32,737 bases of DNA from Clostridia bacterium (GCA_017473435.1 JAFULG010000022.1:1-32737); one strand, 5' to 3'; counted from the stretch's first letter, positions 24,054-32,498 are shown. Notes: generated from the sequence alone by a model not told the origin. Numbers and translations: made by a program.

Positions 24054-24272
24054 CTATCTCTTTTTAAATATGCTTCTCTGCTTACTGATTATTCTCTGCC
24101 TTACAGCATCCTCCGTCCGGGAATCAATACTGTAAACGCATCCGTCAAAATCAAGAACATTGCCTTCTTTAACATTTTGCGGAAGATCAGCAACCGGCAC
24201 CTCAATATGAGTCATATCCTCTTTTTCAAGCACGGCAAAACCTTCCGTAATACGGTCAACGGTTAGTTTCAT
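24054..24272 (-). CDS. DUF3006 domain small protein
   Basis: This 72-aa protein fits DUF3006: an N-terminal TVDRITEGFAVLE strand pair, VPVADLPQNVKEGNVL, and a basic C-terminal helix. DUF3006 genes are commonly placed next to MBL-fold hydrolases of the ComEC/Rec2 type, as here. Its ATG shares one base with the preceding stop (TAATG), so it is translationally coupled. No function has been assigned to the family as far as I know. It is the last gene of a three-gene operon. Confidence 0.85.
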   Translation of the reverse strand: MKLTVDRITEGFAVLEKEDMTHIEVPVADLPQNVKEGNVLDFDGCVYSIDSRTEDAVRQRIISKQRSIFKKR

Positions 24273-25141
24273 TATCCTTCAATCCTTTCAAAGCCGTCAC
24301 TGTGTAGCCTGTAAACTATATCTCCCGAATAATCGGTGCGCCAATATTCAATATCATTTTCTTCAAGGTAAGTGATTGTTTCCTCGTGAGGGTGACCGTA
24401 TGAGTTATCCCTTCCGCAGGATATAACTGCCTCAAGCGGGTCGACCTCATAAAGAAAATCATAATAAAGCGATGTACTGCTTCCGTGATGTCCCATAAGA
24501 AGCAATTCACTTTCAAAATTACCTCCGTGCTTATACACGCTTTTAAGCTCCTTGGTTTCAGCATCTCCGAGAACCATCACATCTGTATCTCCCACCGACA
24601 GCTTGCATATTGCAGACATATTGTTAAGGTCTTTTATCTGCGTAACGGGTCCGAGTATCTGCATAGTAACATCGCCCATTCTATAAATGTCGCCGACTTC
24701 GCAGTAGGAGGCAGAAAAGCCTCTCTCGGCTACCGTATCAAGAAAAAGCTCATACACCCTTGTTGCAGGCAGATTGGCTTCATCAATTTCCGGCATCAGA
24801 ACCTCGCCTACATCATAGTTGCGCAACACCGCAGGAAGTCCGCCTATATGATCGGAATGAGGATGAGAAGCTACTACATACTTAAGTGTATCCACACCGC
24901 AGGCGTTTATATAATCCGAAACCACCTTACCGTAATCAGATTCACCTGCATCTATAAGTATACCTTCATTACCCTGTTGAATAAGAGTTGATGAACCCTG
25001 CCCGACATCGATAATATGCAGATAAACCGCTCCGTCAGCGTTCGGATTAACTGTATCAGGCAAAACTCCGTTACCCTGCAGAAAGGCTATAACTGCAAGT
25101 AAAAGAGCAACTATTAATCCCGAAAGCAGCTTACTTCCCAT
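24272..25141 (-). CDS. Secreted or membrane-anchored MBL-fold hydrolase (ComEC C-terminal-like)
   Basis: A metallo-beta-lactamase-fold protein with an N-terminal hydrophobic helix (LLSGLIVALLLAVIAFL) that acts as signal or anchor. VYLHIIDVGQGSSTLIQ and the metal motif SHPHSDHIGG follow, then LGDAE, MGHHGSS and SYGHPHE, all typical of the ComEC/Rec2 C-terminal domain. In ComEC this domain is thought to degrade the non-transported DNA strand; stand-alone forms may be extracellular nucleases or phosphodiesterases. Start ATG 25139-25141 has AGAGG 7-8 nt upstream and gives 289 aa. An in-frame ATG at 25160-25162 with a weaker GGGGAA site is possible. It overlaps the end of the YgiQ gene by 11 bp. 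Confidence 0.9.
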   Translation of the reverse strand: MGSKLLSGLIVALLLAVIAFLQGNGVLPDTVNPNADGAVYLHIIDVGQGSSTLIQQGNEGILIDAGESDYGKVVSDYINACGVDTLKYVVASHPHSDHIGGLPAVLRNYDVGEVLMPEIDEANLPATRVYELFLDTVAERGFSASYCEVGDIYRMGDVTMQILGPVTQIKDLNNMSAICKLSVGDTDVMVLGDAETKELKSVYKHGGNFESELLLMGHHGSSTSLYYDFLYEVDPLEAVISCGRDNSYGHPHEETITYLEENDIEYWRTDYSGDIVYRLHSDGFERIEG

Positions 25142-27002
25142 TTTTGAACCTCTTTTTGCCATTATTCTTTCCCCAGTTTGATTTATAGGGTTTATTTTTG
25201 TTATTACCGTAAGGCTTATCGTAATTCACAAGACACTTTTCGCCCTTACCGATAAGGTCAAATCTGCCTGCTTTTTTAAGAGCCTTAATAATTACATCAT
25301 TGTTTTTCGGATTGTAATACTGCAAAAGAGCCCTTTGCATAGCCTTTTCCTCAGGCGTTTTTGCAACATATACCTCTTTCATAGTATAAGGATCAAGCCC
25401 TGTATAGAACATACAGGTTGAAATTGTGCCCGGGGTGGGATAAAAGTCCTGCACCTGCTCAGGTCGTATGTTCCTCTTTTTAAGGAAAAGAGCAAGCTCA
25501 ATTGCATCCTCAAGGCGTGAGCCCGGATGTGACGACATAAGATAAGGGACAAGGTACTGCTCCTTACCGGCACTTTTACTCAGCTCAAAGTATCTCTTTG
25601 AGAAATTGACATAGGTATCTATATAGGGCTTACCCATTTTTTCAAGAACCATTGCCGAGCAATGCTCAGGGGCAACCTTGAGCTGACCGCTGACATGGTG
25701 ACGGATAAGCTCCTTGAAAAAAGTCTCATCCTCATCACGGAGCATATAGTCATATCTTATACCCGATCGGATAAACACCTTTTTCACTTTATCAAGCTTT
25801 CTTACCTCACGGAGAATATCAATATACTCGCTGTGATCAGCCTTCAGAGCCGGGCACACCTTAGGAGCAAGGCACTTTTTACCCTTGCAAAGTCCAAGCT
25901 CCTTCTGCTTTTCACAGGAGGGCTGACGGAAGTTTGCCGTAGGTCCGCCAATATCATGGATATAACCCTTGAAATCAGGAAGAGCTGTAAGCAGCTTCGC
26001 TTCCTTAACAATAGACTCCTTACTTCTTGAAGTTACATATCTGCCCTGATGCAGAGCTATTGAACAGAAATTACAGCCACCGAAGCACCCTCTGTTATGT
26101 GTAATTGAAAACCTTACCTCTTCAATTCCCGGTACTCCGCCCTCTTTTTCATAAGAAGGATGATATGTTCTCATATACGGCAAAGCATAAATCTCATCAA
26201 GCTCCTCGGTAGTAAGTGGAGGCATCGGCGGATTCTGAACAAGCATTTTGTTGCCGTGACGCTGTTTTACAATTTTGCCCCTGATATGATCCTGCTCATC
26301 CTGCTGAATACGGCATGAAACGGCATATTCTTTTTTATTTTTCACAACATTCTCATAGGAGGGACACTCGGCACCCGTCAGAGGTGTTTGCGTAACATCG
26401 CAGACATAACAGGTTCCTCTGATATCGCGAAGCTGTGAAATTTCCTCACCGTTGCGAAGTCTTTCTGCTATTTCAACCGTCTGCTTTTCACCCATACCGT
26501 AGGAAATAAGGTCAGCCTGAGCATCAAAAATAACCGAGCGACGGATTTTGTCATCCCAATAGTCATAGTGGGCAAAACGGCGTAGCGAGGCTTCAAGTCC
26601 GCCGATGATAACAGGAATATCGCCGTAAGCCTCGCGGATACGGTTACAGTAAACAATAACAGCTCTGTCAGGTCTTAAACCTGCTTTTCCGCCGGGGGAA
26701 TACGCATCCTCACTACGTTTTTTCTTTGCTGCAGTATAATGAGCAACCATTGAATCAATGTTACCCGAGGAAACGAAAAAACCGAGTCTCGGTCTGCCGA
26801 ATTCGGTAAAAGCTTCAGCAGATCTCCAGTCAGGCTGAGAAATAATTCCCACGGTAAAGCCGTTATTTTCAAGCACTCTGGAAATTATGGCCGGACCGAA
26901 GGAGGGATGGTCAACATAAGCGTCACCGATTACATAGACAAAATCAACCTCATCCCAACCTCTTTCGAGGGCTTCTTTTTTTGTTAATGGTAAAAAATTC
27001 AT
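25131..27002 (-). CDS. YgiQ family radical SAM protein
   Basis: YgiQ proteins are radical SAM enzymes of unknown reaction. This 623-aa protein has the N-terminal DVDHPSFG-like VDHPSFGPAIISRVLE block and GGLEASLRRFAHYDYWDDKIRRS. The radical SAM triad in GCFGGCNFC is C306, C310, C313. A Cys-rich insertion CEKQKELGLCKGKKC lies near 362-376 (possible extra cluster), followed by the VAPEHCS and PGTISTCMFYTGLDP blocks. The tail is rich in Lys and Asn. Start ATG has AAGGAG upstream. It is the first gene of an operon with the MBL hydrolase and DUF3006. The family is well conserved; the substrate is not known. Confidence 0.93.
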   Translation of the reverse strand: MNFLPLTKKEALERGWDEVDFVYVIGDAYVDHPSFGPAIISRVLENNGFTVGIISQPDWRSAEAFTEFGRPRLGFFVSSGNIDSMVAHYTAAKKKRSEDAYSPGGKAGLRPDRAVIVYCNRIREAYGDIPVIIGGLEASLRRFAHYDYWDDKIRRSVIFDAQADLISYGMGEKQTVEIAERLRNGEEISQLRDIRGTCYVCDVTQTPLTGAECPSYENVVKNKKEYAVSCRIQQDEQDHIRGKIVKQRHGNKMLVQNPPMPPLTTEELDEIYALPYMRTYHPSYEKEGGVPGIEEVRFSITHNRGCFGGCNFCSIALHQGRYVTSRSKESIVKEAKLLTALPDFKGYIHDIGGPTANFRQPSCEKQKELGLCKGKKCLAPKVCPALKADHSEYIDILREVRKLDKVKKVFIRSGIRYDYMLRDEDETFFKELIRHHVSGQLKVAPEHCSAMVLEKMGKPYIDTYVNFSKRYFELSKSAGKEQYLVPYLMSSHPGSRLEDAIELALFLKKRNIRPEQVQDFYPTPGTISTCMFYTGLDPYTMKEVYVAKTPEEKAMQRALLQYYNPKNNDVIIKALKKAGRFDLIGKGEKCLVNYDKPYGNNKNKPYKSNWGKNNGKKRFKNGK

Positions 27003-27041
27003 TGCTGCTCCTTTGTTGAACTGACGATTATATTTGATTTA

Positions 27042-27070
27042 ATTTTATACGCTAAAGATATTTTTGTCAA
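27042..27070 (-). promoter_or_regulatory. Sigma-A promoter of the ygiQ operon
   Basis: TTGACA (27065-27070) and TAAAAT (27042-27047) lie 17 bp apart on the minus strand, just after the stop codon of the upstream flavin-binding protein gene and 39 bp before ygiQ. Confidence 0.75.
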
Positions 27071-27078
27071 GAATTGCT

Positions 27079-27552
27079 TCACTTCTCAACAATCCTCTTA
27101 CCGCACATATGACCTGTTTTCAGCCGCAGTATAAGCGTTTCACAGGCAAAGCATTCAATTTCATTTTTTATATAAGCTTCATCATCCGTAAATTTACGGC
27201 TGAGCCTTGCGGAAATATCTGTTATAACATCTGCGTCGCCAATTACTTCCATAGTACCGAATACAATAACGCTTCTGATAGTAAGTGCCCATTCACCGTC
27301 AGTTTTTGTCCCTTCATCATAAACACAGAAGGATACCTTATTACAAGCTTTTATTGAATCAAGTCTGTGACCCTGCTTTCCGCAATGAAAATATATATTC
27401 CCGTCATCGGCGTAATAATGATTCATCGGCATACCGTAAGGGTATCCGTCATCGCCTGACACAGACAGTACTCCCCTTTTTGTGCTTTGAAGTATGCTTA
27501 TACATTCTTCTTCGGAAAGCTCCTTGTTTTTACGCTGTAATTCTCTGAACAT
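27079..27552 (-). CDS. Pyridoxamine 5'-phosphate oxidase-like FMN-binding protein (NimA-type)
   Basis: This is a split-barrel flavin-binding protein of 157 aa. The features are RGVLSVSGDDGYPYGMPMNHYY, YFHCGKQGHRLDSIKACNKVSFCVYD and a SVIVFGTMEVI strand, which fit the PNPOx-like/NimA branch found in many Firmicutes. Some members reduce nitroimidazoles, but most have unknown substrates. I chose the ATG at 27550-27552 because GGAGG lies 5 nt upstream; the GTG four codons earlier is part of that site. A terminator stands between it and the upstream gene, with no clear promoter of its own. Confidence 0.88.
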   Translation of the reverse strand: MFRELQRKNKELSEEECISILQSTKRGVLSVSGDDGYPYGMPMNHYYADDGNIYFHCGKQGHRLDSIKACNKVSFCVYDEGTKTDGEWALTIRSVIVFGTMEVIGDADVITDISARLSRKFTDDEAYIKNEIECFACETLILRLKTGHMCGKRIVEK

Positions 27553-27570
27553 ATTTACCTCCACAAATGT

Positions 27571-27598
27571 AAAAAAGCCTCGCTTTTCAGCGAGGCTT
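27571..27598 (-). terminator. Rho-independent terminator of the P-loop gene
   Basis: On the minus strand AAGCCTCGC and GCGAGGCTT (arms 27590-27598 and 27575-27583) form a 9-bp stem with a 6-nt loop, followed by TTTTTT. It lies 8 bp after the stop codon of the small P-loop gene. Confidence 0.9.
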
Positions 27599-27606
27599 CC
27601 GTTTGA

Positions 27607-28026
27607 TTAGTCAAGAACTGTGCAGAAGTTGAAGATTGAAGCGGGAAGCTCCTCTTTATCTGCTGAAATTGTGAATACAAAGTTCTTTTCGTTAACTGAT
27701 GCAAGCTCGTAGATTTCCTCAAGGAAGGAAGCAAGCTCGTCATAGTTTCTGCCGCCGATACGAAGTGTAGCGTCAACAAGAACATCTGTAATATCGTGGT
27801 TACCTGCACAAACACCTGCAAGGAAGCCGTAGAATGCGGCATAACCCTTAACTGCGAATTCGTCAGTAGCGATAAGTCTTGCACGGTAATTAACATCATA
27901 TGTTAATTTGGTTTCTTTTTCAACGCAAACAACGTTGCCCTTTGAAGTTTCAACAGCCTCGTTTACGCAAGAAATCAAACGCTTGGTCTTTCCTGAACCT
28001 TTGTGGCCTAAAATAACAGAAATCAT
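27607..28026 (-). CDS. Small P-loop protein of unknown function
   Basis: I do not recognise this 139-aa protein beyond its ATP/GTP-binding loop GHKGSGKT at residues 7-14. DVLVDAT (about 81-87) may be Walker B, and the rest is alpha/beta with acidic helices (YDELASFLEEIYELA). Length and start resemble a small kinase or ATPase, but the nucleoside-kinase lid and other family motifs are not visible. Start ATG has AAGGAGG upstream. It is a single-gene unit with its own promoter inside the 3' end of pgi and a strong terminator, so it is expressed independently. ORFs of this size with the same GHKGSGKT opening occur, to my recollection, in other Clostridia. Confidence 0.75.
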   Translation of the reverse strand: MISVILGHKGSGKTKRLISCVNEAVETSKGNVVCVEKETKLTYDVNYRARLIATDEFAVKGYAAFYGFLAGVCAGNHDITDVLVDATLRIGGRNYDELASFLEEIYELASVNEKNFVFTISADKEELPASIFNFCTVLD

Positions 28027-28092
28027 TTTTAGTTTCCTCCTTTTATTTATTGTATCGCCGGTTTTTGACCTGTACGATTCAATTACATATAT

Positions 28093-28121
28093 ATTATATC
28101 ACATACTTAATCTTTGTTCAA
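28093..28121 (-). promoter_or_regulatory. Sigma-A promoter of the P-loop gene, overlapping the pgi stop
   Basis: TTGAAC (28116-28121) and TATAAT (28093-28098) are 17 bp apart, with TGA before the -10. The -35 lies in the last codons of pgi. Confidence 0.75.
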
Positions 28122-29439
28122 GTGCTTCTTTCTCTTTTTCATAGCCGGGTTTACCTAAAAGTGCAAACATATTGCGCTTATAGCTTTCAACACCGGGCTG
28201 ATCAAAGGGATTTACGCCGAGAACGTAGCCTGAAATTGCACAAGCCTTTTCGAAGAAGTAAATGAGATAACCGAGTGATTTTTCGCTCATATCTTCTGAC
28301 TCAATAACAATGTTGGGAACACCGCCGTCATTATGAGCAAGAATTGTTCCGAGGAATGCCTTTTCGTTGATGAAGTCCATTGTCTTACCCTTAAGGAAGT
28401 TAAGACCGTCAACGTTTTCGGGATCCTCACCGATAACAAACTCGAACTTGGGCTTTCTGAAGGTCATAACAGTCTCAAACATAATTCTTTCGCCCTCCTG
28501 GATGTACTGTCCGAGAGAGTGGAGATCAGTTGAGAAGATAGCGGAGGTCGGGAAAAGACCCTTGCCGTCCTTGCCTTCACTTTCACCGAAGAGCTGCTTG
28601 AGCCATTCGTTCATCATTGTGAAGCAGGGCTCATAGCTTACAAACATTTCGGTGCACTTGCCTTTGTTATAAAGAGCGTTACGGATTGCAACATATTTAT
28701 AGCAGTCATTCTCCTCAATTGAGGTTGACATAAGCTCTTCTCTTGCCTTCTGTGCGCCTTCCATAAGAGCGTCGATATCAATACCTGCCGCAGCAATGGG
28801 AAGAAGACCTACTGCTGTAAGCACGGAATATCTTCCGCCTACATCATCGGGTACAACGAAGGTTTCATAGCCTTCCTTATCGGCAAAGCCCTTGAGGGTG
28901 CCCTTTGCCTTATCGGTGGTTACAAAAATTCTTTCTCTTGCGCCTTCCTTACCGTACTTTTTCTGAAGAAGGTCACGGAAAATTCTGAAAGCGATTGCAG
29001 GCTCAGTTGTTGTGCCTGACTTTGAAATTACGTTAACGGAGAAATCACAGCTTTCACAAACGTGAAGCACCTCTGCAAGAGAGGAGGATGAAATGCTGTT
29101 ACCTGTGAAATAAATCTTTGAACAGCCTTCAGCCATTGCGTTGTAGCACTGACCCTTGACAAATTCAATTACCGCTCTTGCACCGAGGTATGAACCGCCG
29201 ATACCGATAACGATAAGAATATCGCTGTTCTTTTTGATTTTATCTGCGGCAACCTTGATACGGTCAAATTCTTCTTTATCGTAATCTACGGGAAGGTCTA
29301 CCCAACCTGTAAAGTCGTTACCTGCGCCTGTTTTATTGTGTAATGCATCGTGTGCTGCATTGATTTTATCCTGAAATGCGAGGATCTCCTCATCTGTTAC
29401 AAACGATGATACGTACTTTTTTGTTAATTTTGCTGACAT
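28099..29439 (-). CDS. pgi: Glucose-6-phosphate isomerase
   Basis: PGI interconverts glucose-6-phosphate and fructose-6-phosphate in glycolysis. The 446-aa length matches the shorter Firmicutes form. Visible blocks are [14 protein letters not shown] (substrate phosphate), the signature [16 protein letters not shown], the catalytic Glu/Arg region [16 protein letters not shown], and near the end [26 protein letters not shown]. Start ATG has GGAGTAAGG upstream. It is transcribed from its own promoter. The window also encodes HprK and a broken glucokinase, so part of the glucose entry route is here, though on separate transcripts. Confidence 0.98.
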   Translation of the reverse strand: MSAKLTKKYVSSFVTDEEILAFQDKINAAHDALHNKTGAGNDFTGWVDLPVDYDKEEFDRIKVAADKIKKNSDILIVIGIGGSYLGARAVIEFVKGQCYNAMAEGCSKIYFTGNSISSSSLAEVLHVCESCDFSVNVISKSGTTTEPAIAFRIFRDLLQKKYGKEGARERIFVTTDKAKGTLKGFADKEGYETFVVPDDVGGRYSVLTAVGLLPIAAAGIDIDALMEGAQKAREELMSTSIEENDCYKYVAIRNALYNKGKCTEMFVSYEPCFTMMNEWLKQLFGESEGKDGKGLFPTSAIFSTDLHSLGQYIQEGERIMFETVMTFRKPKFEFVIGEDPENVDGLNFLKGKTMDFINEKAFLGTILAHNDGGVPNIVIESEDMSEKSLGYLIYFFEKACAISGYVLGVNPFDQPGVESYKRNMFALLGKPGYEKEKEALEQRLSM

Positions 29440-29480
29440 ATGCCTTACTCCTAGTGTGCTGAATATACTATATTTACTGT

Positions 29481-29509
29481 ATTTTAATACAAAACAGGCA
29501 ATTTGTCAA
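29481..29509 (-). promoter_or_regulatory. Sigma-A promoter of pgi
   Basis: TTGACA (29504-29509) and TAAAAT (29481-29486) are 17 bp apart on the minus strand. The pgi ATG is 42 bp downstream. Confidence 0.8.
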
Positions 29510-29526
29510 CTATAAAAAGTAGATTA

Positions 29527-30714
29527 TTATGCACTTTTTGTCATGCTTTTTAAAATTCCCGACATTATGTCAAAAATCGTTATTTTCCGCACTTCACTTT
29601 CGGCAACAAGACTGTATTCTCCGATAATGTTATCTCCTGCTTTTGCAGTTATTTTACCGAGCAGCTGATTCTTTTCAACAGGTGCACTCACATCCTCACA
29701 GATTTCAACGGTATACTCAATTCTTCCGCTTTCGCCCTTTTTAAGTGTGACGGGCTTTACACTCTGAACCTTTGGGATAACACTCTTTTCAAGTCCGCGC
29801 AAAACCTTGACTTCGGGGATTTCAACGCTTTTAAGATCAGGTGTAACAGTTTCGTAATTAGCGAAGCCCCAGTTGAGAAGTGCCTTTGCACCCTCAAAGC
29901 GGTCATCGCTTGACTCTGCACCCAGGATAACGGCAATAAGATGCAAACCTTCCCTTTCAGCGGATGCGGAAAGGCAGTAGCCCGCTTTGTCTGTTGTACC
30001 TGTTTTCAGTCCCGTTGTACCGCTGTAAAAACGCACAAGACGGTTTGTGTTTGTAAGAGCCGTTGCTCCGCCGCGCAGAGTATCCATCCAAACGGTTGTA
30101 TAGGTTTTTATACGGTCGTGGGATAAAAGCTCCTTTGACATAAGGGCAATATCATAAGCCGTGGTAAGATGCTCTGTTGTATCATCGTCAAGACCTGAGC
30201 AATTGACAAAATTTGTGTTTTTCATCCCAAGCTCCCCCGCCCTTTTATTCATTAGCTGAACGAACGCCTTCTCACTGCCTGCAACATACTCGCCGAGAGC
30301 TGTGCAGGCATCGTTGGCACTTGCAATTGCCGTTGCCCGCAAAAGCTCATCAACGGTCATCTGCTCGCCCTCCTTAAGCCATATCTGCGAGCCGCCCTTT
30401 GAGGCGGCAACGGGACTTGCCGTAACGGTATCGGTAAGACTGATTTTTCCCGTATCAATAGCCTCCATAAAAAGAAGCAGCGGCATAATTTTTGTCACCG
30501 AGGCAGGATAAAGCCGCTCATGCTCATTTGCGGCATAAAGCACCTGACCCGTTGCCGCGTCCATTAAAACAGCACTTTTTGCACTGACGGTAATGCCTGT
30601 TGTCGTATTCTGCACGATGGTGCTGACCGCTTCATCATCCTCGGCGTTAACCGTAAAAAAAGCAATTGGAAAAGCAAGGATAAATGCAATGATAATCGAA
30701 ATATATTTTTTCAA
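29527..30714 (-). CDS. D-alanyl-D-alanine carboxypeptidase (S11 family, DacA/DacF-like)
   Basis: These low-molecular-weight penicillin-binding proteins remove the terminal D-Ala from peptidoglycan stem peptides. The 395-aa protein has a signal peptide with cleavage near TVNA|EDD (residue 24) and the active-site Ser72 in SVTK (72-75). SAN is at 132-134 and KTG at 237-239 in LKTGTTDKAGYC. A PBP5 C-terminal beta domain and a terminal amphipathic helix (ITIFDIMSGILKSM) for membrane association follow. The start is TTG at 30712-30714 with GAGGTGA 7 nt upstream; no ATG precedes the signal peptide. B. subtilis has DacA (vegetative), DacB and DacF (sporulation); I cannot tell which applies. The gene is divergent from padR. 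Confidence 0.93.
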   Translation of the reverse strand: MKKYISIIIAFILAFPIAFFTVNAEDDEAVSTIVQNTTTGITVSAKSAVLMDAATGQVLYAANEHERLYPASVTKIMPLLLFMEAIDTGKISLTDTVTASPVAASKGGSQIWLKEGEQMTVDELLRATAIASANDACTALGEYVAGSEKAFVQLMNKRAGELGMKNTNFVNCSGLDDDTTEHLTTAYDIALMSKELLSHDRIKTYTTVWMDTLRGGATALTNTNRLVRFYSGTTGLKTGTTDKAGYCLSASAEREGLHLIAVILGAESSDDRFEGAKALLNWGFANYETVTPDLKSVEIPEVKVLRGLEKSVIPKVQSVKPVTLKKGESGRIEYTVEICEDVSAPVEKNQLLGKITAKAGDNIIGEYSLVAESEVRKITIFDIMSGILKSMTKSA

Positions 30715-30788
30715 AATTTGTCACCTCGTATTATAAATATGAAAGACGAAAATTGAATAAAACACAAAGGAAAAATATATTTCTCTTA

Positions 30789-30817
30789 TTGACATTATCG
30801 TTATACGATGTTATACT
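30789..30817 (+). promoter_or_regulatory. Sigma-A promoter of padR with operator in the spacer
   Basis: A perfect TTGACA (30789-30794) and TATACT (30812-30817) are 17 bp apart. The palindrome ATCGTTATACGAT fills 30797-30809 of the spacer, so a bound repressor would block RNA polymerase. Confidence 0.88.
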
Positions 30818-30856
30818 GATTACAGAGATTATCGTTAAACGATAGCGTTTTACGAT
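30797..30856 (+). promoter_or_regulatory. Three PadR-type palindromic operators ATCGTnnnACGAT
   Basis: Copies: ATCGTTATACGAT (30797-30809), ATCGTTAAACGAT (30831-30843) and AGCGTTTTACGAT (30844-30856, one mismatch). The second and third are adjacent. The last copy ends 24 bp before padR, which indicates autorepression. Confidence 0.8.
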
Positions 30857-30880
30857 ACACTTGATGAAAGGAGTGAGCCT

Positions 30881-31195
30881 ATGCCGAGAAAATCATTGCA
30901 GACGCTGTCAGAGCCTATGTATTATGTGCTTCTGGCTTTGACAAAAGAGCTTTACGGCACGGAGATAATGAACGAGGTAAAAAGGCTTTCCGGCGGAAGA
31001 ATAATAATCGGCCCCGGCACCCTTTACACCATGCTTGACAAGTTTTATTCCGCAGGGCTCATCAAGCGTACAAATCTTTCTCTTGCAACAAAAAAGTACA
31101 TAATAACCGATGAAGGAAAACGAGTTTTAAAAGAAGAATATCAGAGGCTTACCACATTGATTCTTGACGGTAAAGAAGTAATGGAGGGATTATGA
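30881..31195 (+). CDS. PadR family transcriptional regulator
   Basis: PadR proteins are small winged-helix repressors that often respond to stress or antimicrobial compounds. The 104-aa protein has the N-terminal MYYVLLALTKELYGTEIMNEV helix, the LYTMLDKFYSAGLIKR recognition and wing region, and a KKYIITDEGKRVLKEE segment. At this size it has a short C-terminal dimerisation helix (PadR-s1-like). Start ATG has AAAGGAGTGA upstream. It overlaps the DUF2812 gene by 4 bp (ATGA), so the two are translationally coupled. The three palindromes in its promoter are the probable binding sites. Confidence 0.95.
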   Translation: MPRKSLQTLSEPMYYVLLALTKELYGTEIMNEVKRLSGGRIIIGPGTLYTMLDKFYSAGLIKRTNLSLATKKYIITDEGKRVLKEEYQRLTTLILDGKEVMEGL

Positions 31196-32490
31196 TGAAG
31201 AAGCGAAAAAATGAATTCCGTGAAAACCAAAACTTTAATTATACTGAGCTTACTGCTCTTTGTGAGCATCTTGAAATAAGGGAAAGAGAAGGCAAAAAGC
31301 TTAGGCGCATAGACAAGTATGAACTCACTTACGACATAACCGAGCCAAGAGATATCCGCTATTCGGCTGTTATATTCAACAAAGTGCTGATGCACAAGGA
31401 TTTTGTTGCCACCTGCGAGCAGGAAGGTTGGGAATATGTAGGCTCACATAACGAGCTCTATGTTTTCCGGACACAAAATCCCGATGCGACGGAAATAATG
31501 ACTGATGAAAGCGATTATTTCAAAATAGTTGCCAAAAGCTATCTCAAGCATCCGCGGTTCCTGGGCGTCAACGGTTTCCTGTTTTACATTTTGGTAAGTC
31601 GTTTTTTTGACTTATTTACCTATAATTCTACCATAGCAGCAAAAGGATTCCTGATGGTTGATTATCTTTTTTTGGTAGTTTTTTTAATTTCAATAGTTTT
31701 TAAAATAACGGAATACATAGAGTGGTACAAGAAAGCTAAAAACGCTGTACGCAACAATGAAAAAATACCGTTTGCAAATTATAAAGAAAGAACGACTAAA
31801 AAAATATCCAGAGTAATAGTTTATTGTTTTTTTGGGATTGCAATTTTATGCTTCTGGATTTATACAAGTTGGGGCTATATTCCTACAGATTGGGTATTAT
31901 ATGTAAACTTAATACTCCTTGGCCTCATCACAGTAACATCTCTGTATGACTATGTAAAAATCATAAGCAGGAAAAAAGCTCTTGTTCTTACGTTCATCAG
32001 CATTCTGATATTTGTAGCAGGTGCATATTTTTTAACCGTAAATCTTGATACTGCATACAATGAAAACCCTAATATTTTAAAGGAAGAAAATATACCCGTT
32101 TCTGTTTCTGATTTGAAATCCAATGCATGCTGGTGCGAAAACGAAATAGATGATTACAGCGGAACAAAATTTGCACAATATTACGAAATTCGCTCATATT
32201 GTTCTATGCACGAAGAAAGCATATATTATGATATTTTTATCAGCGACAACGAAAAAATAAAAAGAAATTACATTGAAAAAATTATAGAGGAAGAAACGAC
32301 TGATGATGTAGGCTTAATAAGTTATAACCCCGAAAGCAGCGGTTGGGATGAACAGTACAGACTAATTTGCGATGGCGAAATTACAAATTATGGATTAGCT
32401 GTAAAAGGCAATACGGTGATTTACAATAATTATTTATCTGATTTTGATTCCGACTTTTTCGATGTTGCTTACAATAAAATGTTCGGATAA
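31192..32490 (+). CDS. DUF2812 membrane protein paired with PadR
   Basis: This 432-aa protein starts with a cytoplasmic DUF2812 region (about 40-110: YDITEPRDIRYSAVIFNK, CEQEGWEYVGSHNELYVFR). Five predicted transmembrane helices follow, near 123-142, 152-172, 206-227, 234-254 and 262-283. A soluble acidic C-terminal domain (about 290-432) with a single CWC pair carries no motif that I recognise. DUF2812 proteins typically follow a padR gene, and the pair is thought to sense or respond to envelope or membrane-active compounds; the mechanism is not established. Start could be ATG 31192 or the next codon; GGAGGG precedes both. Codon usage looks more AT-rich than in neighbouring genes, which could mean transfer or simply membrane composition. 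Confidence 0.88.
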   Translation: MMKKRKNEFRENQNFNYTELTALCEHLEIREREGKKLRRIDKYELTYDITEPRDIRYSAVIFNKVLMHKDFVATCEQEGWEYVGSHNELYVFRTQNPDATEIMTDESDYFKIVAKSYLKHPRFLGVNGFLFYILVSRFFDLFTYNSTIAAKGFLMVDYLFLVVFLISIVFKITEYIEWYKKAKNAVRNNEKIPFANYKERTTKKISRVIVYCFFGIAILCFWIYTSWGYIPTDWVLYVNLILLGLITVTSLYDYVKIISRKKALVLTFISILIFVAGAYFLTVNLDTAYNENPNILKEENIPVSVSDLKSNACWCENEIDDYSGTKFAQYYEIRSYCSMHEESIYYDIFISDNEKIKRNYIEKIIEEETTDDVGLISYNPESSGWDEQYRLICDGEITNYGLAVKGNTVIYNNYLSDFDSDFFDVAYNKMFG

Positions 32491-32498
32491 AATACAGA

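Noticed and set aside
28027-28092. Promoter immediately upstream of the P-loop gene (TTGAAT..TACAAT)
   Set aside because: The spacer between these hexamers is 22 bp. The TTGAAC-17-TATAAT pair at 28093-28121 is much better.
30715-30780. Sigma-A or sporulation promoter for the carboxypeptidase gene
   Set aside because: A TATAAT is present at 30730-30735 but no acceptable -35 or sporulation-sigma element at the right distance, so no promoter is claimed.
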